This document shows positions 39,541 to 45,576 of a DNA stretch of 45,576 bases, in pieces. Every line of letters begins with the position of its first letter. Positions within the stretch are counted from its first letter, which is position 1. Where the stretch lies: the NCBI RefSeq assembly GCF_034006665.1, contig NZ_JAVESI010000029.1:1-45576 (forward strand). The letters are read 5' to 3'. Below the pieces are notes generated by a model. It was given only the letters and a program-made list of their open reading frames with translations, did not search any database and was not told the DNA's origin. This stretch comes from Trichloromonas sp034006665 (lineage in GTDB: Bacteria > Desulfobacterota > Desulfuromonadia > Desulfuromonadales > Trichloromonadaceae). A program made the position numbers and the translations under genes.

Positions 39541-39863
39541 CCAGGTTCGGGTTGAGAGAAAGCACGATTGAAAAAATTAAGGGTGTGCTGGCGGCTTTCC
39601 CCGAAGTCGAGAAGGCCGTGTTGTACGGTTCCCGGGCCAAGGGCAATTACAAGCCGGGATCGGACATCGATCTGACCCTGTTCGGTGAGGGGCTCGATCA
39701 GCGGCGCTGCGATCAGATCGCGGAGGCCCTCGATGATCTTTTGCTTCCCTATATGATCGACCTGTCGGTTTATGCGTTGCTGCACCACCCAGAACTGGAA
39801 GCCCACATTGAGCTGGTCGGGCAGGTGTTTTATGAGCGGGAAAAGGGGTCTTTCCAACCTTAG
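39537..39863 (+). CDS. mntA: MNT-domain nucleotidyltransferase antitoxin
   Basis: 108 residues. Signature YGSRAKGNYKPGSDIDLTLF (GS...DxD) and third acid in MIDLSVYALL. Resembles the MNT at 1389. Predicted to AMPylate the Tyr of the preceding HEPN toxin. Confidence 0.88.
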   Translation: MTRFGLRESTIEKIKGVLAAFPEVEKAVLYGSRAKGNYKPGSDIDLTLFGEGLDQRRCDQIAEALDDLLLPYMIDLSVYALLHHPELEAHIELVGQVFYEREKGSFQP

Positions 39864-39875
39864 ACAGGTTCTTTT

Positions 39876-40077
39876 GGTCCACGGAAAACACGGAAGACAC
39901 GGAAAGGAAACCGAAAGGTCAACGGCTGGGTTTCGGACAGGATAAAGGCGGATAACTGCGGATAAAGGCAGGATAAATCATTTAGGGTGTGGGTTTAACA
40001 TACGATTTTATCCGCCCTTATCCCGTCAAAAAAGCTTTTCAAAATTTTGTTCGTAATTTCCGTGCCTTCCGTGGGCA
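39876..40077. repeat. Composite interspersed repeat, full middle and inner layers
   Basis: GGTCCACGGAAAACACGGAA ... GGACAGGATAAAGGCGGATA ... TTTATCCGCCCTTATCCCGTC (split over 40009-40029) ... TTTCCGTGCCTTCCGTGGGC. Confidence 0.95.
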
Positions 40078-40143
40078 GATCAGGTTTTTTTCTGATTTTA
40101 TCCGCGTTGAAAAACCCTCTGGTATTTATCTTTACAGGCCACG

Positions 40144-40165
40144 TGCTATCATGTTGCTATCATGT
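40144..40165 (+). promoter_or_regulatory. Tandem 11-bp direct repeat, candidate operator
   Basis: TGCTATCATGT occurs twice head to tail immediately before the GGAGG of the FitA-like gene. It may be an antitoxin-binding site; each copy also contains a TATCAT that could serve as -10. Confidence 0.5.
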
Positions 40166-40176
40166 TGGAGGTCGTC

Positions 40177-40410
40177 ATGCCGAACATTCTGGTTCGCAAT
40201 CTTCCCGACGAGGTCGTGGAGGAACTCAAGCAACGGGCCCGGCGCCACAATCGCCCCTTGCAGCAGGAAGTCAGCGATATTCTCATTCGCAGCGCCCGTC
40301 TGGGGCGCGATGTCGCCCACCGTGCCGCAGCCATCCGGGAGCGTTTGCTGGTCAGGGGCGGGAATTTTTCCGATAGTGTCGACTTGCTGCGGGAAGACCG
40401 TGGTCGATGA
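40177..40410 (+). CDS. FitA-like ribbon-helix-helix antitoxin
   Basis: 77 residues from ATG 40177 (GGAGG five bases upstream; ATG 40162 is in frame but lacks a site). PNILVRNLPDEVVEELKQRA, RRHNRPLQQEVSDIL are the FitA/VapB RHH pattern. Followed by the PIN toxin with four-base overlap. Confidence 0.87.
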   Translation: MPNILVRNLPDEVVEELKQRARRHNRPLQQEVSDILIRSARLGRDVAHRAAAIRERLLVRGGNFSDSVDLLREDRGR

Positions 40411-40829
40411 TCCGGGTAGTCGATGCCAGCGTGTTGATCAAGGCCTATATCCCCGAAACCGGTTCAGAGCAGGCGGGGGCGTGGGTCGACCGGGTGGAGG
40501 AGGGGGCCGTGGAGTTGCTGGCGCCGGATCTGATCTATCCGGAAACGGGCAACATCCTGTGGAAGAAGGTACGCCGGGGCGAGTTGACCGAGGCCGAAGC
40601 CCGTGAGATTGGCGCGGCCATTGGGGCTTTGCCGTTACTCATCGAAGCAGGGCGCACACTCCTGCCTTTGGCTTTGGATATTGCCCTAGTGTGCGGAGTC
40701 ACGGTTTATGATGCCCTGTACGTGGCGTTGGCCGGTGTTTACGATACCCGTATGTTGACGGCGGACGGCAAGCTGGTCGCCCTGCTGGAAAACACCCCTC
40801 TGGCGGGGCAGGTGGAACTGCTGGCGTGA
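40407..40829 (+). CDS. vapC: VapC-type PIN-domain toxin
   Basis: 140 residues. Acidic residues of the PIN site: VVDASVLIKAYIPE (Asp), LLAPDLIYPETGNILWK (Glu), VTVYDALYVALA (Asp) and MLTADGKLV (Asp). All are present, so a working RNase is likely. Partner of the FitA-like antitoxin. Confidence 0.9.
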   Translation: MIRVVDASVLIKAYIPETGSEQAGAWVDRVEEGAVELLAPDLIYPETGNILWKKVRRGELTEAEAREIGAAIGALPLLIEAGRTLLPLALDIALVCGVTVYDALYVALAGVYDTRMLTADGKLVALLENTPLAGQVELLA

Positions 40830-40907
40830 CGTAGGCCTGAGCCCGGCCAAAGTCGATCGCTTCTCTTTGGGCCACGGAAAACGGATAAATTGGGGGGCGG
40901 AGGTTTT

Positions 40908-41225
40908 GTGTATAACATGGAAAAAATAGAACAGGCGGCGGCGATTCTGAAGCAGGTTGCCCAGCCGGAAAAGATCATTCTGTTTGGCTCTTATGCCCGG
41001 GCGGAAGCGCAAAGGGACAGCGATCTCGATATTCTCGTGGTTGAGCGGGAAGTCAAAGATCGTGTCGCCGAGATAGCACGCCTGAATCGGGCCTTGGGTT
41101 TTTTGAGGTTGCCGATCGATTTGCTGCTGGTGAGTCAGGAGAAATTCGAGTACTGGTCCGACACGCCGGGAAATGTTTATTATCGGGCGAAGCGCGAAGG
41201 GAAGGTCATCTATGAGGCATCGTGA
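40908..41225 (+). CDS. MNT-domain nucleotidyltransferase without intact HEPN partner
   Basis: 105 residues from GTG 40908 (GCGGAGG just upstream); ATG 40917 is an alternative. Signature FGSYARAEAQRDSDLDILVV and third acid in LPIDLLLVS. This subtype normally precedes a HEPN gene; here a 24-codon frame follows, then a repeat. A shortened CCACGGAAAACGGATAA repeat remnant lies at 40871-40888. Confidence 0.82.
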   Translation: MYNMEKIEQAAAILKQVAQPEKIILFGSYARAEAQRDSDLDILVVEREVKDRVAEIARLNRALGFLRLPIDLLLVSQEKFEYWSDTPGNVYYRAKREGKVIYEAS

Positions 41226-41286
41226 GCAGGCGCTTTTGACGATGGTTCAGCGCCTTCGCCAAATTGTTGTGATGCGCCTGAGTTAA
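41212..41286 (+). pseudogene. 24-codon reading frame, possible 5' remnant of a HEPN partner gene
   Basis: ATG 41212 overlaps the MNT stop, as coupled HEPN genes do, but the frame (MRHREQALLTMVQRLRQIVV) ends at TAA 41284 just before a composite repeat. No HEPN motif can be seen in so short a piece; the reading as a truncated partner rests on position alone. Confidence 0.25.
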
Positions 41287-41297
41287 TCGGATACTTA

Positions 41298-41582
41298 GGC
41301 CAGAGGTCACACAGGCTAAGGCATTCAGAATCTTTTGGTCCACGGAAAACACGGAAAGCACGGAAAGAAAACCGAAAGGTCAACGGCTGGGTTTTGGACA
41401 GGATAAAGGCGGATAACTGCGGATAAAGGCAGGATAAATCTTTGGGTTTTTGGTTTTAACATCAGATTCTATCCGCCCTTCTCCCGTCAAAAAAAGATTT
41501 TAAAGATTTTGTCCGTGATTTCCGTGTCTTCCGTGGACAGATTACGGTTTTTGTCCGATTTTGTCTGTGTGTGTCCGTGGCT
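41298..41582. repeat. Composite interspersed repeat, complete three-layer copy
   Basis: The clearest full copy (285 bp): outer GGCCAGAGGTCACACAGG / GTGTGTGTCCGTGGCT, middle GGTCCACGGAAAACACGGAA / TTCCGTGTCTTCCGTGGAC, inner GGACAGGATAAAGGCGGATA / TTCTATCCGCCCTTCTCCCG. No gene in the 309-base gap. Confidence 0.95.
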
Positions 41583-41595
41583 AAAGAAATGATTG

Positions 41596-42046
41596 TTATT
41601 GGTCGGCGAAGAGCAGAATTTCGAAATCGTTGCCGGCGATTTTTTTCAGCTCTTTATCGTTGGTGATGAAACCCCGTGCGCCCGTATGCCGGGCCGTGGC
41701 GAGATGAATGGCATCGGGGTGCGCAGTTGGTGTTCGGCGCGCAGTTGCGCGGCGGCGGCGGCGAGTTCCGACGATAGGGGGATCACCCTTAGGTTAGGAT
41801 AATGGCTGAGAATGTGCGTGACTTTTTCGGCCAGTTGCGGCTGCCCGGCGCGATAGGCCGGCACCAGGAGTTCGGCGAAGACGAGGGTGGAAATGACCGC
41901 AGAAATATTGCCGCGTTCGATCTTTTCGAAGAGGGTTCTGGCGGCGGGATAATAGGCGGGATGTCGTTCGAGGTAGTAGATGAGGGTGACGGTGTCGAGG
42001 GCGTAGAGCCCGCCATGGCGTTCTTTGCCGGAAATCAGTCGGTCCA
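41596..42046 (-). pseudogene. vapC: VapC-type PIN toxin with a frameshift
   Basis: Read on the minus strand from ATG 42046, the frame gives YALDTVTLIYYLERHPAYYP and AVISTLVFAELLVPAY, the first half of a PIN domain. At the run GGGG (41716-41719) the frame is lost. In the +1 frame the rest follows exactly as expected: DAIHLATARHTGARGFITND, then KELKKIAGNDFEILLFADQ and a stop at 41596-41598. One missing base explains this. As written, the long frame runs on to 41646 with nonsense residues and lacks the C-terminal acidic residues, so the toxin should be inactive unless frameshifting occurs or the base is a sequencing error. Overlaps the antitoxin by 12 bases. Confidence 0.85.
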
Positions 42047-42265
42047 TTGCTCCCGCGCCTCGTCCAGTTCTTCCGCATAGTCCCGCCACAGTTCGGAAGC
42101 GCAGGCACCGAGGGCATCTGCGGTTGAATCGGGCGCTTTGCGGATCAGGATGACGTTGTCTTCCGCCGTGATTTCCAGCGTATCGCCGGGCTCGATGCGC
42201 AACCGCTTGCGAATGGCGGCGGGCAGAACGATCTGGGCTTTACTGCTGAGTTTTGCCGTGGGCAT
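42035..42265 (-). CDS. AbrB/MazE-type swapped-hairpin antitoxin (VapB)
   Basis: 76 residues from ATG 42265, with GCGAGGAGGTCC upstream. AKLSSKAQIVLPAAIRKRLR, IEPGDTLEITAEDNVILIRK is a complete SpoVT/AbrB DNA-binding domain; the C-terminal helix WRDYAEELDEAREQ is the usual toxin-binding part. Partner of the frameshifted VapC. Confidence 0.9.
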   Translation of the reverse strand: MPTAKLSSKAQIVLPAAIRKRLRIEPGDTLEITAEDNVILIRKAPDSTADALGACASELWRDYAEELDEAREQWTD

Positions 42266-42314
42266 GGTGGACCTCCTCGCCAAGCATCGGGGTTGGGATA
42301 AAAGCATAATGCCC

Positions 42315-42349
42315 TACCTGAAGGTAAAGCGCAGGAGGCTGACTGTCAA
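42315..42349 (-). promoter_or_regulatory. Sigma-70 promoter and operator of the AbrB/VapC module
   Basis: On the minus strand TTGACA (42349-42344), 17-base spacer, TACCTT (42326-42321). The dyad TACCT-TC-AGGTA (42326-42315) overlaps the -10 and is a likely autoregulatory operator. 42266-42314 is the leader. Confidence 0.65.
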
Positions 42350-42372
42350 GGTGGAATTCCCCCAAAGGTTTT

Positions 42373-42617
42373 GGTCCACGGAAAACACGGAAAACACGGA
42401 AGAAAACCGAAAGGCCAAAGGCTGGTTTTTGGACAGGATAAAGGCGGATAACTGCGGATAAAGGCAGGATAAATCTTTTAAGGTTTGGGTTTTAACATCC
42501 GATTTTATCCGCTCTTATCCCGTCAAAAAAGCTTTTCAAGATTTTGTCCGTGATTTCCGTGTCTTCCGTGGACAGATTACGGTTTTTGTCCGATTTTGTC
42601 TGTGTGCGTCTGTGGCT
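42373..42617. repeat. Composite interspersed repeat, lacking only the outer left arm
   Basis: GGTCCACGGAAAACACGGAA ... GGACAGGATAAAGGCGGATA ... TTATCCGCTCTTATCCCGTC ... TTCCGTGTCTTCCGTGGACAG-type right arm ... GTCTGTGTGCGTCTGTGGC. Nearly identical to 41298-41582 across the shared part; the two flank the AbrB/VapC cassette. Confidence 0.95.
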
Positions 42618-42634
42618 GAAATTTTGGGGGCCTT

Positions 42635-43780
42635 TTGAAAATTCTCTCTTTCTCCTACTGCTTCCCGAACGCATCGAATCCCACCTGGGGGATGTTCGTC
42701 TATCAGCGTTTGGCGGCGCTGGCGCGAATGGAAGAGCTGCGGGTCTGTTCGCCGGTGCCCTGGTTCCCCGGGGTGGCGAAGGAGGCCGGCTACCCCGAGG
42801 CGCGGCCCTGGCAGGGGCTGCACGTCCATCGCCCGCGTTTTTTCTATATCCCCCGTTTCTTCAAGAACGCCGACGCCCGACTTTACGCCCTCGGGCTCAA
42901 GCCCTGGCTGAAGAACCTCGCCCGCGACTGGCGGCCCGACGTGCTCGATGCCCACTTCGTCTGGCCCGATGGGGTCGGGGTGGCGCACCTCGCCCGGGAA
43001 CTGGGTATCCCCTACGTCATTACCTTGCGCGGGAAGATCTACGAATGCCTGAAGGTGCCGTCCCAGACCCGGCAATGCGCCGAGGCGCTGCGCGGGGCGG
43101 CGGCGGTGATCAGCGTCTCGTCGAAGATGGCCGACGAGGCCCACAAGTTGGGTGTGCCTCACGAGCGTCTGCACGTCATCAGCAACGGCGTCGACCGCGA
43201 GCATTTCAAACCCCGCGACCGGCGGGAATGCCGAAAACAGCTGGGCCTGCCGGAGGACGGGCGGCTGCTGGTGACGGTGGCGCACCTTGGCTACCGCAAG
43301 GGGCATTTTGAGACGATCAAGGCCTTGGCCGGATTGCCGGAGGATGTGCGGCTGGTCATCGTCGGCGGTCCGGCGCAGGGCGGAACGGAGGACGGATTGC
43401 GGCAAGTGGCGCGGGCGGCCGGAGCGGAGGCGCGACTCATCCTGCCGGGAAGGCAATCCTATGATAAAATTCCTCTCTACTATGGCGCCGCTGATGTCGG
43501 GGTGCTGGCTTCCTATCGGGAAGGCTGCCCCAACGCGGTCCTCGAAAGCTTGGCCTGCGGCACGCCGGTGGTCGCTACCGACGTCGGTGCGGTGCCTGAT
43601 ATCCTCCCCGTCCCCGCCGCCGGCCGCATCGTCCCCGCCGAACAGGTGGAGCCCCTGCGCACGGCCTTGGCCGAGGTGTTGGGTCAATCTTGGGACGCCG
43701 AAGAGGTGGTGCGGGCCAGCGGCGTGCGGAGTTGGGAGCAGGTGGCGGAAGAGGTGAGAACCGTTTTTCAAAAACTTTGA
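42635..43780 (+). CDS. Glycosyltransferase family 4 (GT-B)
   Basis: 381 residues from TTG 42635, with TTGGGGGCC as ribosome site. KILSFSYCFPNASNPTWGMF is the start of a GT4 subgroup common in EPS loci. Donor domain: LVTVAHLGYRKGHFETIKAL, LILPGRQSYDKIPLYYGAAD and SYREGCPNAVLESLACGTPV with the EGxPNxxLE site. The first part of the enzyme contains the EPS-typical PDVLDAHFVWPDGVG. Very GC-rich, unlike the AT-rich block at 28-31 kb. Confidence 0.87.
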   Translation: MKILSFSYCFPNASNPTWGMFVYQRLAALARMEELRVCSPVPWFPGVAKEAGYPEARPWQGLHVHRPRFFYIPRFFKNADARLYALGLKPWLKNLARDWRPDVLDAHFVWPDGVGVAHLARELGIPYVITLRGKIYECLKVPSQTRQCAEALRGAAAVISVSSKMADEAHKLGVPHERLHVISNGVDREHFKPRDRRECRKQLGLPEDGRLLVTVAHLGYRKGHFETIKALAGLPEDVRLVIVGGPAQGGTEDGLRQVARAAGAEARLILPGRQSYDKIPLYYGAADVGVLASYREGCPNAVLESLACGTPVVATDVGAVPDILPVPAAGRIVPAEQVEPLRTALAEVLGQSWDAEEVVRASGVRSWEQVAEEVRTVFQKL

Positions 43781-43787
43781 TGTTTCT

Positions 43788-43951
43788 TGCCACGGACACA
43801 CACAGACCAGGGCGGACAGAGGCTTTTGGCCTACGGTTATTCGCTTTTATCCGCCCTTCTTCCATCAGAAAGAATCTATAGCCTTTTCCCGTGCCTTCCG
43901 TGGACGGATTATGATTTTTGTCCGCTTTTGTCCGTGTGTGTCCGTGGCTAA
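43788..43951. repeat. Composite interspersed repeat, outer layer with reduced inside
   Basis: TTGCCACGGACACACACAG on the left; TTTTATCCGCCCTTCTTCC, CCCGTGCCTTCCGTGGACG and GTCCGTGTGTGTCCGTGGC on the right. The middle left arm is degraded (GGCCTACGG). Confidence 0.88.
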
Positions 43952-43969
43952 TAACGAATGGGAGCTTAT

Positions 43970-45229
43970 ATGCACTGTGTCAAACCGATCAACCCGTCCC
44001 TGATCGACCCGGACCGCCACCGGCGCGTGCTGGCCATTGTCGGCGACACCCAGGTCGGGTTGTGGGTGGTGCGCAGCATGGCTCGTAACGGCCTGACGGT
44101 GCATGCCATCGTCAACAGCGCCGAGGGGCAGTCGGCGCATAGCCGTTATGCGGCCAGCGCCTGGACGCTGGAACACCGGCCGAGCCAGCCGGGTTTCGCC
44201 GACGAGATCGAAGAGTTGGTGCGGAAGCTTGATGTCGGCTCGATCATGCCGGTCTCGGAGGGCTACCACAATGCGCTGATTGCGGCGCGCGAACGCTTCG
44301 AGCCCGAAGTCCATCTCTTCTCGCCGAGCCGCGAGCTCTTCGACAAGTCGACGGACAAGGATTATCTGCAAACCCTTTGCGCCGAACTGGGGATTCCCGT
44401 CGCCAAGGGGATGTGCCTCGACGAGCTGATGGAAGAGCACGGTGGGGAAGCCCTGCGTTTTCCCCTGGTGCTGCGCACCCGCCGGCAGAACATCGATGCC
44501 GGCAAGGTGCCGCTGAAAGCGGCCTACGCCCGGGATCGTGCCGAACTCGATCGGTGGTACGAGCAGTTCCGGAGTTTCGCTGATAACGTCATTGTTCAGG
44601 AGTACCACCCCGGCGCCGAGGAGCACGTGCAGATATTGATGCACAACGGCCAGGCCTTCGCCACCGGCGATTACATCGGCGAGCACCACATGCCCCTGGC
44701 CGGCGGCGTCACCACCCAGCGTATCAGCTGCCACCATCAGCCGGTTATCGACGATACCGTCAAGCTGCTGCAAGCCTTGGGCTGGCAGGGGATCGCCGGG
44801 GTCCAGTTCCATTACGATCCGGAGACCGGTCAGTACATTTTTCTGGAGATCAACCCGCGCTTCAGCGGCGGCCTGCCGACAGTGATCATGGCCGGTTTCG
44901 AGGCCTCGTTCCTGCTTTGGCAAAGCCACTTCGAGCCGGAGAAGATGCAAAAGGGCTCCTATAAAATCGGCCTGCGCTCCCGCATCCTCGGCGGCGAAGC
45001 CAACTGGCTGCTCGGTCAGCTGCGCCGCGACCTGCTCCCCCCGGGGCAGAAGCACCTTCACCCCGTCGTTGCCGTGGGAACCTTTATCCGGCACAGTTTT
45101 CCGCCCACCCGCGATGACTCATTCCTGTGGGAAGATCCCAAACCCTTCTGGGCCGATTTCAAGCAGATGCTGAAAAAACTCGGCGCCCGCGGGCACGATA
45201 TTATCGGGCATCCGGAAGGGAAGGTATGA
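43970..45229 (+). CDS. ATP-grasp domain protein (carboxylate-amine ligase-like)
   Basis: 419 residues from ATG 43970 (GGGAG five bases upstream; ATG 43958 is in frame). Pre-grasp domain HRRVLAIVGDTQVGLWVVRS; ATP-binding FPLVLRTRRQ and DNVIVQEYHPGAEEHVQILM; metal/nucleotide site GVQFHYDPETGQYIFLEINP followed by RFSGGLP. Similar in plan to CarB-like and carbamoyl-type ligases in EPS clusters and to the first part of the protein at 28465. It probably joins an amine to a carboxylate in a sugar or amino-acid building block; the substrate is unknown. Confidence 0.83.
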   Translation: MHCVKPINPSLIDPDRHRRVLAIVGDTQVGLWVVRSMARNGLTVHAIVNSAEGQSAHSRYAASAWTLEHRPSQPGFADEIEELVRKLDVGSIMPVSEGYHNALIAARERFEPEVHLFSPSRELFDKSTDKDYLQTLCAELGIPVAKGMCLDELMEEHGGEALRFPLVLRTRRQNIDAGKVPLKAAYARDRAELDRWYEQFRSFADNVIVQEYHPGAEEHVQILMHNGQAFATGDYIGEHHMPLAGGVTTQRISCHHQPVIDDTVKLLQALGWQGIAGVQFHYDPETGQYIFLEINPRFSGGLPTVIMAGFEASFLLWQSHFEPEKMQKGSYKIGLRSRILGGEANWLLGQLRRDLLPPGQKHLHPVVAVGTFIRHSFPPTRDDSFLWEDPKPFWADFKQMLKKLGARGHDIIGHPEGKV

Positions 45230-45232
45230 TTT

Positions 45233-45275
45233 AGCCACAGACACACACGGACAAAGGCGGACAAAAGACAAAAAA
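45233..45275. repeat. Outer-layer repeat, left arm only
   Basis: TTAGCCACAGACACACACGG and ACAAAGGCGGACAAAAGAC; no right arm within the window. Confidence 0.85.
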
Positions 45276-45287
45276 AGTGAAAGTTCT

Positions 45288-45506
45288 ATGGATTTAAATG
45301 AGCTGACATATGCCATAAATGGTGCTGTTTACGAAGTAATCAGAATTCTTGGGTCTGGTTTCCTCGAAAAAGTATACGAAAATGCGTTGGTGTTGGAATT
45401 ATGTTCACGTGGACTTCGTGCGGCAGGTCAGGTTCCGATCAAAGTGAATCCTGAATCCGTAAGATCACAATCAGAAGAATTTCAGCGAATGCAGATAAGC
45501 TATTGA
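45288..45506 (+). pseudogene. GxxExxY protein, truncated
   Basis: 72 residues. The first 50 match the family (DLNELTYAINGAVYEVIRIL, GSGFLEKVYENALVLELCSR, AAGQVPIKV), but from about residue 53 the sequence (NPESVRSQSEEFQRMQISY) is unrelated, and the Asp...ExK core present in the intact copy at 34492 is missing. It is a 5' remnant fused to other DNA. Lower GC than its neighbours. Confidence 0.78.
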
Positions 45507-45531
45507 TTTTCTTTGTTATTTATGCTACCAT
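45503..45531 (+). promoter_or_regulatory. Sigma-70 promoter for the gene at the window edge
   Basis: TTGATT (45503-45508), 17-base spacer, TACCAT (45526-45531). A CCCG...CGGG dyad follows at 45537-45560 before the next ATG. Confidence 0.5.
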
Positions 45532-45567
45532 CTAGCCCGTCGAAAACTCACTTGGCGGGTGAATTTT

Positions 45568-45576
45568 ATGAAACGT
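45568..45576 (+). CDS. Start of a gene cut by the window end
   Basis: ATGAAACGT, preceded by GGCGGGTGAATTTT as a weak ribosome site and by the promoter at 45503. Only three codons are available, so no identity can be given. Confidence 0.3.

Noticed and set aside
36144..42617. Classical integron with attC sites
   Set aside because: No integrase gene, and the boundary repeats lack the short R/L core boxes (GTTRRRY) I would expect; only the cassette logic is similar.
42544..43311. Plus-strand frame overlapping the glycosyltransferase at 42635
   Set aside because: It begins inside a repeat and its Arg/Ala-rich translation is the other frame of a clear GT4 gene.
45537..45567. Riboswitch before the last gene
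   Set aside because: Only a short CCCG/CGGG dyad is visible; no known aptamer motif and too little sequence.

Overview
The window looks like an accessory surface-polysaccharide region of a Gram-negative bacterium. It has lipoprotein, outer-membrane-barrel and Wza-type export genes, and a sigma-54 enhancer-binding protein with a matching -24/-12 promoter. Gene content and base composition (GC-rich except about 27.6-31.3 kb) resemble Desulfuromonadales/Geobacter-like bacteria, but that placement is inference; there is no rRNA or housekeeping marker here.

Layout. 1-2.2 kb: a truncated group II intron reverse transcriptase, a REP-associated (Y1) transposase and a HEPN/MNT toxin-antitoxin pair on the minus strand. 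2.3-5.5 kb: an exosortase-system-type acyltransferase, a soluble histidine kinase and a PrsR-type sigma-54 response regulator. 5.5-5.84 kb: a regulatory region with two dyads and a good sigma-54 promoter. 5.85-21.4 kb: an operon-like run matching the exosortase-A-associated exopolysaccharide (EPS) locus: pseudo-receiver, PrsT TPR lipoprotein, initiating sugar transferase, export protein, chain-length protein, tyrosine autokinase, outer-membrane barrel, ExeA-like ATPase, DUF3473-type polysaccharide deacetylase, VanZ-like protein, FemAB-like protein and two glycosyltransferases. No exosortase and no PEP-CTERM substrate is seen. 26.9-34.2 kb: flippase, ATP-grasp/GNAT fusion, second deacetylase, glycosyltransferase and an O-antigen ligase/polymerase. 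35.0, 42.6 and 44.0 kb: two more glycosyltransferases and an ATP-grasp protein.

Between the EPS blocks (21.4-26.8 kb and 34.2-45.5 kb) lies a dense series of small cassettes, almost all toxin-antitoxin (TA) modules: HEPN/MNT (two intact plus one lone MNT), RHH/PIN, an unrecognised pair, an addiction-module antitoxin, ParE-like modules, RelE/XRE, HigA, CcdAB, Phd/RelE, FitAB-like VapBC, AbrB/VapC (frameshifted), GxxExxY proteins and a Schlafen-like AlbA_2 protein. Nearly every cassette is bounded by a copy, or half copy, of a long interspersed repeat built as three nested inverted-repeat layers: GCCACAGAC.../...GTCCGTGGC outside, TCCACGGAA.../...TTCCGTGGA next, and GGACAGGATAAAGGCGGATAA.../...TTATCCGCCCTTATCCCGTC inside. 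A second repeat family (CTCACGCCC...GCGTGAG) flanks one GxxExxY gene.

How it may work together: the kinase/PrsR pair probably switches on the EPS operon through the sigma-54 promoter. The operon starts sugar-lipid synthesis, controls chain length by the Wzz/tyrosine-kinase pair and exports polymer through the Wza-like protein and barrel. The repeat-bounded TA cassettes look like a separate, dynamic layer inserted between EPS modules. That repeat/cassette architecture is the most unusual feature of the window.
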